Source: JBBRUG01 sp038247995 (GTDB lineage Bacteria; Chloroflexota; Chloroflexia; Chloroflexales; Chloroflexaceae). From it: a stretch of 22,461 bases of DNA. Location of the stretch: positions 1-22,461 of the forward strand of contig JBBRUG010000055.1 of assembly GCA_038247995.1 (NCBI GenBank). Direction: 5' to 3'. Positions 14,026 through 21,052 of this stretch are shown piece by piece; within the stretch, counting starts at the first letter, position 1, and every line of letters starts with the position of its first letter. Under the pieces are notes generated by a model, which did no database searches, was not told where the DNA came from, and saw only the letters and a list, made by a program, of their open reading frames with translations. Both the position numbers and the translations under genes were made by a program.

Positions 14026-14526
14026 ATGAGCGATGAAGACAATCGGCTGCCGCCCGAAGGTGAAGGTCCGCGCGAGGAGTTGATCCGGTTGGCCCGCGAG
14101 GCGGTTGAGTCGCAGACGGGCACCGTAGATATGGCTGCCGCGCGTCGCCGTTGCCAGCGCGTGATCGACCTTTATTCGCAGGGCAGCTTCGAGGACGCCC
14201 GCGACTACTTTCATGCGGCATGGGTGTTGCTCTGTGGCGAAACGCCCGGCCACTATAGCTTGGCGCGCACATTTGCCCGTCAATCAGCTGAACAGGGTGA
14301 AGATCGGGCCTGGACGTTACGCGCTATGGCCTGGGATCGCTGGTTGGTCGCCAGCGGACAACCACAGCGCTTTGGGACGCAGATGATCAAGCAAGGCGGG
14401 CGCTGGTCGCTGGGCGCGGTTGATCCTGCTACCACTGATTTTGATCGGGCATTGTACGCAGTGCCGCCACTTTATGTGCAAGAACAGCGCGCCGAACAGT
14501 TGCAGCGTCAGGAAGAGGGCGAGTGA
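14026..14526 (+). CDS. DUF6624-like protein
   Basis: A 166-residue soluble protein. The segment AWTLRAMAWDRWLVASGQPQRFGTQ is split here only for reading: its core DRWLVASGQPQRFGTQ (about 104-119) matches the pattern DR...(x)GxxQRYGTQ that I associate with DUF6624 proteins. The preceding region has short helical repeats resembling tetratricopeptide helices (about 35-100). The terminal part is Gln/Glu rich. Function is unknown; many DUF6624-like proteins sit next to unrelated genes. AGGAGG lies about 12 bases upstream of the ATG, somewhat far but strong, and an extended -10 precedes it. It is convergent with the MarR gene. Confidence 0.6.
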   Translation: MSDEDNRLPPEGEGPREELIRLAREAVESQTGTVDMAAARRRCQRVIDLYSQGSFEDARDYFHAAWVLLCGETPGHYSLARTFARQSAEQGEDRAWTLRAMAWDRWLVASGQPQRFGTQMIKQGGRWSLGAVDPATTDFDRALYAVPPLYVQEQRAEQLQRQEEGE

Positions 14527-14533
14527 AGGAGGC

Positions 14534-14615
14534 AGACGGCGGGAAGCAGGGGGCAGCATACAGAGCGATCAGCACGCTGTAGCTCTCTGAAGCCGGCCTC
14601 CTGCTTTGGTCGTCT
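14534..14615. terminator. Long hairpin between convergent genes
   Basis: AAGCAGGGGG (14544-14553) pairs with CCTCCTGCTT (14597-14606, one G-U), and an outer AGACG/CGTCT stem (14534-14538 with 14611-14615) extends it. It lies 8 bases after the DUF6624-like stop and in front of the convergent MarR gene end. No T-run is present on either side, so termination is uncertain. Confidence 0.35.
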
Positions 14616-14715
14616 ACAGCATTGCTCAGATCGATTGAGCCTGCATAACCAGGCGCGAGCGCAGCAAGCTACCCAGTTCAGTGGCCTCTGCGGCTCAGTC
14701 ATTCTGCTCAGTGCT

Positions 14716-15201
14716 CTAGGCTAGCTCGTTGCCTTCTTGCAGGCCTGTAAAGAGCGCCTGAAGTAGTTGGCGCAACTGGACAACCTCATCGGGGGCGAGC
14801 GAACGCATACGGCTACTGACCCGCTCATGGTGGCGCGGGCGGATGCTGCGCAGCTTTTCGGCGCCGGTTTCCGTAAGGCAAATCAGGCTGACCCGGCGAT
14901 CCTCGGGGTCGGGACGACGCTCAACATACCCCTTGCTGATCAGCCGATCAACAATCCCGGTTAGATTTGAATTATCACAAAGCATCCGCGTACTGATCGT
15001 GCTGAGCGGCACGCCATCCGACGTCGCATAGTTCATAATCATGAACTGCGGCACAGTAAGCTCTTCGCTCCGCAAATCGTAGCGGTTATAGGTGTCCAGC
15101 ATCGAATTCACCTGCCGCAGCAAGGTGTAGGTTTCAAACGCTAACTCGGGACTGGCAGGTGCATGTATATCGGCAAACTGATGATCAGGCTGTACGCGCA
15201 T
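14716..15201 (-). CDS. MarR family transcriptional regulator
   Basis: A 161-residue winged-helix regulator. The recognition region LSTISTRMLCDNSNLTGIVD and the wing DRLISKGYVERRPDPEDRRV are typical of MarR proteins, which dimerise and repress adjacent genes until a small ligand or oxidant releases them. A cysteine (CDNSN) in the recognition helix region could be a sensing residue. I place the start at the ATG at 15201, though it lacks a near ribosome site: AAAGGA lies 26 bases upstream and is 5 bases from an in-frame ATT. The divergent neighbour is a polytopic membrane protein, so regulation of that gene and of itself through the shared 125-bp region is likely. It is convergent with the DUF6624-like gene. 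Confidence 0.88.
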   Translation of the reverse strand: MRVQPDHQFADIHAPASPELAFETYTLLRQVNSMLDTYNRYDLRSEELTVPQFMIMNYATSDGVPLSTISTRMLCDNSNLTGIVDRLISKGYVERRPDPEDRRVSLICLTETGAEKLRSIRPRHHERVSSRMRSLAPDEVVQLRQLLQALFTGLQEGNELA

Positions 15202-15221
15202 AATAATTGTTGATGTTTCAA

Positions 15222-15243
15222 TATAATTCCTTTGCGAATTAAA
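15222..15243. promoter_or_regulatory. Candidate MarR operator
   Basis: TATAATTC and GAATTAAA form 8-bp arms with one mismatch around CTTTGC, just upstream of the MarR start in the divergent region. AT-rich palindromes of 16-22 bp are usual MarR sites. The MarR ribosome site lies inside it. Confidence 0.35.
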
Positions 15244-15277
15244 ATATAGCACGGGCATGATCGCGTGTCAACCAATC

Positions 15278-15286
15278 TGCTAGAAT
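15278..15286 (+). promoter_or_regulatory. Extended -10 for the polytopic membrane protein gene
   Basis: TGC-TAGAAT directly precedes an ATG at 15287, which therefore cannot be the start of this transcript. Transcription from about 15293 fits the ATG at 15326 with AAGGA upstream. Confidence 0.55.
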
Positions 15287-15325
15287 ATGCACACTATAGT
15301 TGTGCAACATACAAGGATAAACGGC

Positions 15326-16186
15326 ATGATCAGTAGTGCCACAGCTCCGCGGTATGACCGCATCACATCGTTGGTGCTGGTGATTCTGATTGGCCTGACC
15401 GTCACCTTTCTTGTTGACGGCAGTCCGAATACTGTGCAAATCTATCTGGGCGGCGATTTACCGGTCATCACCCTTTCATGGTTTTTGATCGCCTCGCTGG
15501 TGGTACTCGCCTGCGCCGGCGCCGACCTGTTGGCGCGTTCGCACCCGCAACTCCAAACCGCAGCCTTACCCGTGATCAATCTTGGGTTTGCACGGTTTGA
15601 GATTGCGCCGGCCTTCTGGGTGTTACCCTCGTTCAGCATCATTGGTTCGTTCGCTTTTTTTCGCGTTTTCAGCCAGATGTGGCCGGGGATTGCGTTCGCC
15701 TTGGCGTTGCTCGCGGCCGGGGGCGGTTTGCTGGCGGTGCTGATAGCCCAGCATTACAGCCTTGACCGGCGGAGTGACATACGTCAACGCGCTCAGACAG
15801 CCCTGGCAGTGATGACTTTTCTGATCGCCTTCGGCTGCTTTAGCGCAATCTACTACACGCGCTACCGAACCCTTTATTCGGCTTCGCTGGTGGCGATCAC
15901 CGCGACATTGCTGGCATATACGCTGATCGCAGTGACATCGCTACGCAATCGTTTTCTGATCGCCTTGCTTGTTGGGTTGATGCTTGCTGAAGCAACATGG
16001 GCGCTTAATTACTGGGCCACAACGTTCTTATTGGCCGGAACGCTGCTGCTGGTGATCTTTTATGTGGCCGTCAGTTTACTGCAACACGCAGCCAACGGCC
16101 CGCTGCCGCGCCGCTTACTGATCGAGTATGGAGCACTGGGCGGGGGGCTCGGTCTTGTGGTTATGTATGCCACACTAGTACGCTAA
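15326..16186 (+). CDS. Polytopic membrane protein of unknown function
   Basis: A 286-residue protein with about eight hydrophobic spans and little else; I do not recognise the family. The spans are joined by short loops, with basic segments such as SLDRRSDIRQRAQ and TSLRNRF suggesting cytosolic loops. I choose the ATG at 15326 because AAGGA is 8 bases upstream and the predicted -10 overlaps the earlier in-frame ATG at 15287. It is divergent from the MarR gene and shares its control region, so it is the likely target of that regulator; transport or resistance would be a guess. A palindromic hairpin follows 7 bases after the stop. Confidence 0.75.
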   Translation: MISSATAPRYDRITSLVLVILIGLTVTFLVDGSPNTVQIYLGGDLPVITLSWFLIASLVVLACAGADLLARSHPQLQTAALPVINLGFARFEIAPAFWVLPSFSIIGSFAFFRVFSQMWPGIAFALALLAAGGGLLAVLIAQHYSLDRRSDIRQRAQTALAVMTFLIAFGCFSAIYYTRYRTLYSASLVAITATLLAYTLIAVTSLRNRFLIALLVGLMLAEATWALNYWATTFLLAGTLLLVIFYVAVSLLQHAANGPLPRRLLIEYGALGGGLGLVVMYATLVR

Positions 16187-16193
16187 AGCGTAC

Positions 16194-16210
16194 GTCCGCC
16201 TACGGCGGAC
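16194..16210 (+). terminator. Hairpin after the polytopic membrane protein gene
   Basis: GTCCGCC and GGCGGAC are perfect 7-bp arms with loop TAC, 7 bases after the stop. No T-run follows, so its role as a terminator is uncertain. Confidence 0.4.
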
Positions 16211-16287
16211 ACCGCACTGTGGCGGGCGCAAACTCGCGTACAACCCCTGGCGAACTTCCGCCGAGTTGGACTAGGGCGTTGATTCGG

Positions 16288-16316
16288 TTGCCGTAGGACA
16301 GCCTTTCTGCTACACT
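16288..16316 (+). promoter_or_regulatory. Promoter of the histidine-kinase-like gene
   Basis: TTGCCG (16288-16293), a 17-base spacer and TACACT (16311-16316) preceded by TGC. It has the same -35 as the rplS promoter. The leader would be about 64 bases. Confidence 0.6.
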
Positions 16317-16386
16317 ATGTGAGCAATGAGTCCTGAACGTGATCCCGCCCCCAACGCAGCAACGTTGAATTTCGGTGAGGTGCGGT

Positions 16387-17538
16387 GTGAAGCATTCAGC
16401 CGACAAGTGGAGTCCGCACTTTGCGCACCACACGGCCTTCTATGGCTATCGGTGGGTGGCTTGGATGCTTGCGGCGCTCTCACTCACACTCCCCAGCCAG
16501 GCCACCGCGACACTTCCGCGCGATGCCGCGCTGATGTTCCTTTTGCTGATCTTCAATGTTGCACTCACGGCCTTCGCCTATCCCTACGTGCAGCTTGTCC
16601 GTCAACGCGGCTTTGGATTAGCATTGGATCTACTGGCCAGTAGCGCGCTCGTTTGGATGAGCGGCGGTAACTGGTTGCCGTTCTTTCCTTATGCTCTGGG
16701 CGCTTTGGTGCTGCCGGCGTTGATCTATGGTGCGCGTGGCGCGCTGTATAGCAGTGTTGCCTTTATTGCATTGGATCAGATCGGCATTACCTGGTTCTAC
16801 ACGCCAGTTACCGGGTCCGAGGTCTTCCTGCTCTATCTGCCGCGCTTGGTCACTCCACTCGCTTTTGCCTTTTGTTGGGTGGCAGTGGGCCTCGCATTAT
16901 TGCGTGACCAATCCAGTCTGTCAGGCGCTGTTTTAAGCAGCGAACTACCGCCTGGTCGCCAGGGGCGGGTAGAAGCGCCCGACGATTCGGCGTTGCTGCG
17001 CCGCAGTGAGCGGCCCGCAGAGTCACGCGCTAGTCGGACATCTGCGGAAGTCGTCGATCCGGCCCCGCTGGCAATTGCGCGCACGGTGCCTGCCCCGCGG
17101 CTCGACCCGGCCCGGCGGGTGTTGTTCGATCTAACCCCTGGGCCGAATATTGCCCTCGCCGAGACGATTGAACAAATCGCCCTGAGCGTTGGTCGGCATA
17201 GCGGCCTGACAGTGCGCACGACCGTGGTCGGTACCGCCCAACCGCTAAGCCAGGCGTATCATATGGTGCTCCTGCGCACGGCCCAGGAGGCGCTGCTCAA
17301 TGTTCAGCAACACGCTCACGCCCACAGCGTCCAGCTCACGCTTACTTTTGAGGCGCGCGCCGTTACGCTGGTGGTGCAAGACGACGGTGTAGGGCTTCTC
17401 GACGGTACCTACGAACGCCCCGGCTTGCATGCCCTACGCGCTGTACGTTACCGCCTTGTTGAGCTCGATGGCCAGTTGGCTGTCTTCGAAAGCGAGAGCG
17501 GCGGCGTAACGGTGCGTGCAACCCTGCCATTTGAATAG
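16387..17538 (+). CDS. Membrane histidine-kinase-like ATPase without a visible phosphoacceptor domain
   Basis: A 383-residue protein. Five or six membrane spans fill residues 20-172. A polar linker (about 175-245) follows, then a HATPase domain of the NarX/DesK type: N-box QEALLNVQQHAHAH (300-313, Asn306), G1 box DDGVGL (332-337) and a degenerate G2 (GLHALRAVRYRL). The HisKA_3 block ER..IAR-E-L-H-D expected before it is absent; only a stretch like its second helix (LAETIEQIALSVGRHSGL) remains. It may therefore bind ATP without autophosphorylating, or work with a partner. No response regulator is adjacent. I choose the GTG at 16387 because GTGAGG lies 5 bases upstream; an in-frame GTG four codons earlier is possible. 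The next gene is a cell-wall synthase with its own promoter. Confidence 0.75.
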   Translation: MKHSADKWSPHFAHHTAFYGYRWVAWMLAALSLTLPSQATATLPRDAALMFLLLIFNVALTAFAYPYVQLVRQRGFGLALDLLASSALVWMSGGNWLPFFPYALGALVLPALIYGARGALYSSVAFIALDQIGITWFYTPVTGSEVFLLYLPRLVTPLAFAFCWVAVGLALLRDQSSLSGAVLSSELPPGRQGRVEAPDDSALLRRSERPAESRASRTSAEVVDPAPLAIARTVPAPRLDPARRVLFDLTPGPNIALAETIEQIALSVGRHSGLTVRTTVVGTAQPLSQAYHMVLLRTAQEALLNVQQHAHAHSVQLTLTFEARAVTLVVQDDGVGLLDGTYERPGLHALRAVRYRLVELDGQLAVFESESGGVTVRATLPFE

Positions 17539-17549
17539 CCGCGCCTGCC

Positions 17550-17578
17550 TTGCTCTCTCTCCAACGCAGCGGTATAAT
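17550..17578 (+). promoter_or_regulatory. Promoter upstream of the PBP gene
   Basis: TTGCTC (17550-17555), 17 bases, and a perfect TATAAT (17573-17578). Unlike most promoters here it has no TG extension. Transcription would begin near 17585, directly ahead of a terminator hairpin. Confidence 0.65.
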
Positions 17579-17599
17579 CAAGGCGAAACAAAGGGTTGT

Positions 17600-17633
17600 C
17601 GCTCGGAACTGCTTCGGCAGTCGGGCGTTTTTT
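17600..17633 (+). terminator. Leader terminator before the PBP gene
   Basis: A 6-bp lower stem (CGCTCG/CGGGCG, one G-U), a 2-base bulge and a 5-bp upper stem capped by a C-UUCG-G tetraloop are followed by six Ts. It lies between the promoter at 17550 and the PBP start, so it could attenuate the gene, or end a short RNA of about 50 bases. Confidence 0.75.
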
Positions 17634-17667
17634 GATCTCATCTCAGGCCACACAAGGATTGTTCACG

Positions 17668-19386
17668 ATGCTCAGAGGCTCCAGTGTACGCTGGCTTATG
17701 CTGCTGCCTGCCATGGCCCTGATCGGCTATGGCATTTTTCAGCCGGTTGAAGCCGATGTTACCTGGCTGATCTGCCTCTGGAGCGCAGCGCCGCTGATCG
17801 CATTCGCCGCCTGGCTCAGCCAGCCCCAACTACCGCGCGGCCTGACGCGCAGCCTGTATAACCTGGGCTTGATCGTGTTGGTGGGCTTTGGGTTACTGAG
17901 CCTGCAACTCTTGCGCCAGCAGTTTATTCGCTCTGATGCGATCTACAACCATGTCGTGATCGGCCCTGACGGGAGCACAACGAGCAACGTGCGGCCGGTG
18001 CTGGCTTCGCAGCGCATTCTGCGCGGTCGGATCGAAGACAATCTGGGCCGGGTCCTGGTCGATAGCGAAGCGGTAGATGGGTTTGCCCGACGCACTTATC
18101 CACTCGCGGCATTTTACGACCCGACGGCATTCAGCAATGTGCTCGGCTTCTTCAGCCGGCGTTACGGCCAGAGCGGGCTTGAAGCGAGCCACGCCGCCGA
18201 CCTGACGGGCGAGCGTGGGAGCGAACTCGACCGCCTGCAAGATCGGCTGTTTGGTCGCCAACAGATCGGCAACAACCTGAAGTTGACGCTGAATGCCGAT
18301 GTGCAGGCAAGTGCCGTGGCCGCGCTTGGCGGGCGTACCGGCTCGGTGGTTGTGCTCGATCCGCGCACCGGCGCGGTGATCGCGTTGGCGAGTACGCCCG
18401 GCTTCGATCCACGCGAGCTCGCCTTCAATCCCGGTGCGCCGAGTTGGGCCGAGGAAGATGCGCGTATCGACGCCTATTGGCGCCAGATCCTGAGCGATGG
18501 CGCGGGGCAACCGCTCCTGAACCGACCGACACAGGGGCTCTATCCGCCCGGCTCGACCTACAAGACGCTCACGGCGATCGGCGTGCTGGAACATGCTAAT
18601 GTCGGCCAACCAGACACGATCACCTGCCCCGAGACATTCGTACCCGACCCGACGGCCCCGCCGGTGGTGAATGCCGTCGGTAATCTCGCCGCGCGCACCG
18701 GCAATCCAGCGAGCCTGGAATTGGTCTATGCATACTCGTGCAATACGGCCTTTGCGCAGTATGCGGTGCGCCTCGAACCTGAGCGCATGATCGATATTGC
18801 TGGGCGTTTCGATATTGTTACCCCACAACGCTCATCAGGCGGGTATACTGAATTCAGCGATTTGCCGACGGCGGTGAGTTTACTGTATGTCGATCCGGGT
18901 TTTCTGAACCAACCGCGCGGCCTCGCCGACACGGGTTACGGCCAGGGCCAATTGCTGGTTACGCCGCTGCAAATGGCGTTGGTTACGGCGGCAATCGCCA
19001 ACGACGGGGTCATGATGCGCCCGTATCTGGTGCAGCAGATTACGCGTCCCGATGGTAGCACCGTGCGTGAATCCAACCCGCGCTCGATTCGGCGCACAAT
19101 GTCGGCCGATACGGCGCGCCGGATGCGCGACTATATGAGCGCTGTGGCCCGCTACGGCTTTGGGAGCACGGTGAGCGATTACGTTCCCGGGATCGCTGTG
19201 GGCGGCAAGTCGGGTACGGCTGAACATGTGCCCGGCGCCGTACCGCACGCCTGGTTTATTGCCGTCGCCCCCATTGATGATCCGCGCTATGCTGTGGCCG
19301 TGATGGTCGAGAGCGGCGGCGAAGGCAGTAGTGTCGGCGCGGCGCTTGCCGGGCAGGTGCTGGCGGCGGCTTTTGCGAATGAATAA
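17668..19386 (+). CDS. Class B penicillin-binding protein (transpeptidase)
   Basis: A 572-residue peptidoglycan transpeptidase, resembling the PbpA/FtsI group that crosslinks septal or side-wall peptidoglycan with an SEDS partner. The active-site motifs are SxxK at Ser296-Lys299 (PPGSTYKTL), SxN at Ser357-Asn359 (YSCNTAF) and KSG at 514-516 (GGKSGTAEH). A dimerisation-type region covers about 90-200. The N-terminus has three hydrophobic segments (9-24, 32-50, 66-83) where class B PBPs usually have one. I chose the ATG at 17668 with AAGGA about 9 bases upstream; the frame is open from 17596 but that ATG lies in the terminator. The lipoprotein protease gene follows. No SEDS gene is in the window. 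Confidence 0.92.
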   Translation: MLRGSSVRWLMLLPAMALIGYGIFQPVEADVTWLICLWSAAPLIAFAAWLSQPQLPRGLTRSLYNLGLIVLVGFGLLSLQLLRQQFIRSDAIYNHVVIGPDGSTTSNVRPVLASQRILRGRIEDNLGRVLVDSEAVDGFARRTYPLAAFYDPTAFSNVLGFFSRRYGQSGLEASHAADLTGERGSELDRLQDRLFGRQQIGNNLKLTLNADVQASAVAALGGRTGSVVVLDPRTGAVIALASTPGFDPRELAFNPGAPSWAEEDARIDAYWRQILSDGAGQPLLNRPTQGLYPPGSTYKTLTAIGVLEHANVGQPDTITCPETFVPDPTAPPVVNAVGNLAARTGNPASLELVYAYSCNTAFAQYAVRLEPERMIDIAGRFDIVTPQRSSGGYTEFSDLPTAVSLLYVDPGFLNQPRGLADTGYGQGQLLVTPLQMALVTAAIANDGVMMRPYLVQQITRPDGSTVRESNPRSIRRTMSADTARRMRDYMSAVARYGFGSTVSDYVPGIAVGGKSGTAEHVPGAVPHAWFIAVAPIDDPRYAVAVMVESGGEGSSVGAALAGQVLAAAFANE

Positions 19387-19471
19387 CATTCAGGCGCCAG
19401 GCGACCGGCGGCGGGCGGCGGAAATACGAACGAATAGCGCCGCACCTGAAGCCGCCTTGTGTAACGTCTCT

Positions 19472-20890
19472 ATGCCAGTGTACAACCCTGAACCTGAATC
19501 TGCTCAAGCGTTGCAGGCGCGCCCAAGCTGGCCGCAACGGTTGATGTTCTGCGCTCTCGTGCTGCTGCTTGCGAGTTGCGGTCAGGCGGCGTTAGCCGTC
19601 GAGCCTCAATCCACCAGCACAGCAGTTGCCGTCGTTGCGGTCGGAACCGTTGTGGTTGAAGCCGGAACTCCGCTGAGCCGCGCAACGCCACTGCCCACCC
19701 CGGCCCTACCAACGGCTGTGCCGACGCCGGTTGCGCCCCGCCAGCCGATACCGCTGGCGCTGCCAACCCCGATCGTACTGCCGATGCGGCAGCAGATTTT
19801 CGCTGAGGTGTGGACAACGGTGTACGAACACCATCTTTATGCAGCTGATCCGGCGTTAAACTGGCCGGCGATCCGCGCTGAGTTTGCCGTTCAGCTTGGC
19901 GACCCGCCCGATAACGAGGCATTTTATGGCCTGCTAAACACAATGGTAGCGCGGCTGAATGACAACCACTCGCGACTGTTGCCGCCTACCGCCGCGCAAC
20001 AAGAAGATGTGCGCACAACCGGCCGTGCGGAACAGGTTGGGATTGGCGTCATCGCATTGCGCATGGCCGACGGCTTGATAATCCAGCACGTCTTTCCCAA
20101 CGGTCCGGCAGCACGCGCCGGCTTGCGCTCGCGCGATCGGATTGTGGCCATTGACGGCGCGCCGTTCACTGAGGGCAGCCTCGAAGGCGCCGCCGGAAGT
20201 CAGGTACGCCTGATGATCCAGCGCCCCGGCACTGAAGGCCGTGATGTAGCCCTGACGCGCAAGTCAGTGATTGGGCAAATCGCGCCCAATGTCCGCCGCC
20301 TCGATGGCAATATAGGCTACGTTGGCCTCTCGACGCTCTGGGTCAACGATATGGCCGATCAGGCAGCGACGGCGCTGGCGGCGCTGGAAGCCGAGGCGCC
20401 GCTGCAGGGCGTGATCATCGACCTGCGCAGTAACCCCGGTGGTTGGCGTAACGTGCTGACGAGCCTGCTGGGCCACTTTGTGCAGGGGCCGGTAGGCGAG
20501 TTCTTCAGCCGCACCGAACGAGCGCCCCTGGAGATTACAAGCGCATCCCTGCCGGACTTGCGCGGTCGGCCGGTCGTTGTGCTGATCGACGGCGGCACCG
20601 CCTCGTATGCTGAGGTGCTGGCCGGTATCTTACAAAACGAGATTGGCGCCACAGTTATCGGCATGCCTTCGGCCGGCAATACAGAAACGATTTACGCGCA
20701 CGAGTTGACCGGCGGCGGGCGGCTCTGGGTGGCCCAGGAGGGCTTCCGGCTACGCGATGGTACAAATTTAGAGGGTACTGGCGTACAACCGAACATTTTG
20801 ATCGCCGATGATTGGACGCAGCATAGTGAAGCCGAAGATCCGGGCATCCTGCTGGGAGTGAGCCTGATTACTAATCCGGCTGGGAAGTGA
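19472..20890 (+). CDS. Lipoprotein S41 family protease with PDZ domain
   Basis: A 472-residue exported protease. The N-terminus has a basic stretch, a hydrophobic core and the lipobox LASC with Cys36, predicting a lipoprotein, followed by a Pro/Thr-rich linker (about 67-104). A helical region with NDNHSRLL (His166), a PDZ domain (about 190-262, GIGVI..PNGPAARAGLRSRDRIVAIDG) and the S41 core (VIIDLRSNPGG; GGTASYAEVLAG with Ser378) follow. The Lys of CtpA-type enzymes is replaced by Asn403 in PSAGNTE; with His166 this fits the tricorn-like Ser-His arrangement. The start is uncertain: ATGs at 19379 (overlapping the PBP gene by 8 bases) and 19544 are alternatives, none with a good ribosome site. 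It may process cell-envelope proteins; the PBP upstream is a suggestive neighbour. Confidence 0.82.
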   Translation: MPVYNPEPESAQALQARPSWPQRLMFCALVLLLASCGQAALAVEPQSTSTAVAVVAVGTVVVEAGTPLSRATPLPTPALPTAVPTPVAPRQPIPLALPTPIVLPMRQQIFAEVWTTVYEHHLYAADPALNWPAIRAEFAVQLGDPPDNEAFYGLLNTMVARLNDNHSRLLPPTAAQQEDVRTTGRAEQVGIGVIALRMADGLIIQHVFPNGPAARAGLRSRDRIVAIDGAPFTEGSLEGAAGSQVRLMIQRPGTEGRDVALTRKSVIGQIAPNVRRLDGNIGYVGLSTLWVNDMADQAATALAALEAEAPLQGVIIDLRSNPGGWRNVLTSLLGHFVQGPVGEFFSRTERAPLEITSASLPDLRGRPVVVLIDGGTASYAEVLAGILQNEIGATVIGMPSAGNTETIYAHELTGGGRLWVAQEGFRLRDGTNLEGTGVQPNILIADDWTQHSEAEDPGILLGVSLITNPAGK

Positions 20891-20907
20891 TTTGGTAGGT
20901 GCTTATA

Positions 20908-20940
20908 GCAGTGGGCCCATCCACTGCGCCCCTGGTGGGC
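20908..20940 (+). terminator. Hairpins after the S41 gene
   Basis: GCAGTGG/CCACTGC (20908-20927, 6-base loop) is followed directly by GCCC/GGGC (20928-20940). No T-run follows; termination is uncertain. Confidence 0.35.
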
Positions 20941-20978
20941 GTGCGGCGAGCCGCCCCACACCAAGCGGACGGCTCAAT

Positions 20979-20987
20979 TGTTATGCT
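20979..20987 (+). promoter_or_regulatory. Possible extended -10 for the sirtuin gene
   Basis: TGT-TATGCT lies about 65 bases upstream of the sirtuin start and is partly inside the small hairpin CTCGCC/GGCGAG (20986-21000). No -35 is evident, so this is weak. Confidence 0.25.
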
Positions 20988-21052
20988 CGCCGTTGGCGAG
21001 CTGGCGGATGGCCATCTTTAATCGGACACCATAATTTTTAAGGACTCGCATC

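Noticed and set aside
13529..14272. 247-residue minus-strand frame spanning two plus-strand genes
   Set aside because: Its composition (Arg, Pro, Ala, Ser) is typical of a shadow frame, and it crosses two better-supported genes.
15287..15325. Upstream ATG as start of the membrane protein
   Set aside because: The predicted -10 (TAGAAT) abuts it, so transcription would begin after it; the ATG at 15326 has a ribosome site.
16326..16643. 105-residue frame overlapping the kinase-like gene start
   Set aside because: It overlaps the membrane domain of the kinase-like protein in another frame and resembles no protein.
17893..18828. 311-residue open frame on the minus strand inside the PBP gene
   Set aside because: It is antisense to conserved transpeptidase motifs, has no ribosome site and has an odd composition rich in Arg, His and Gln.
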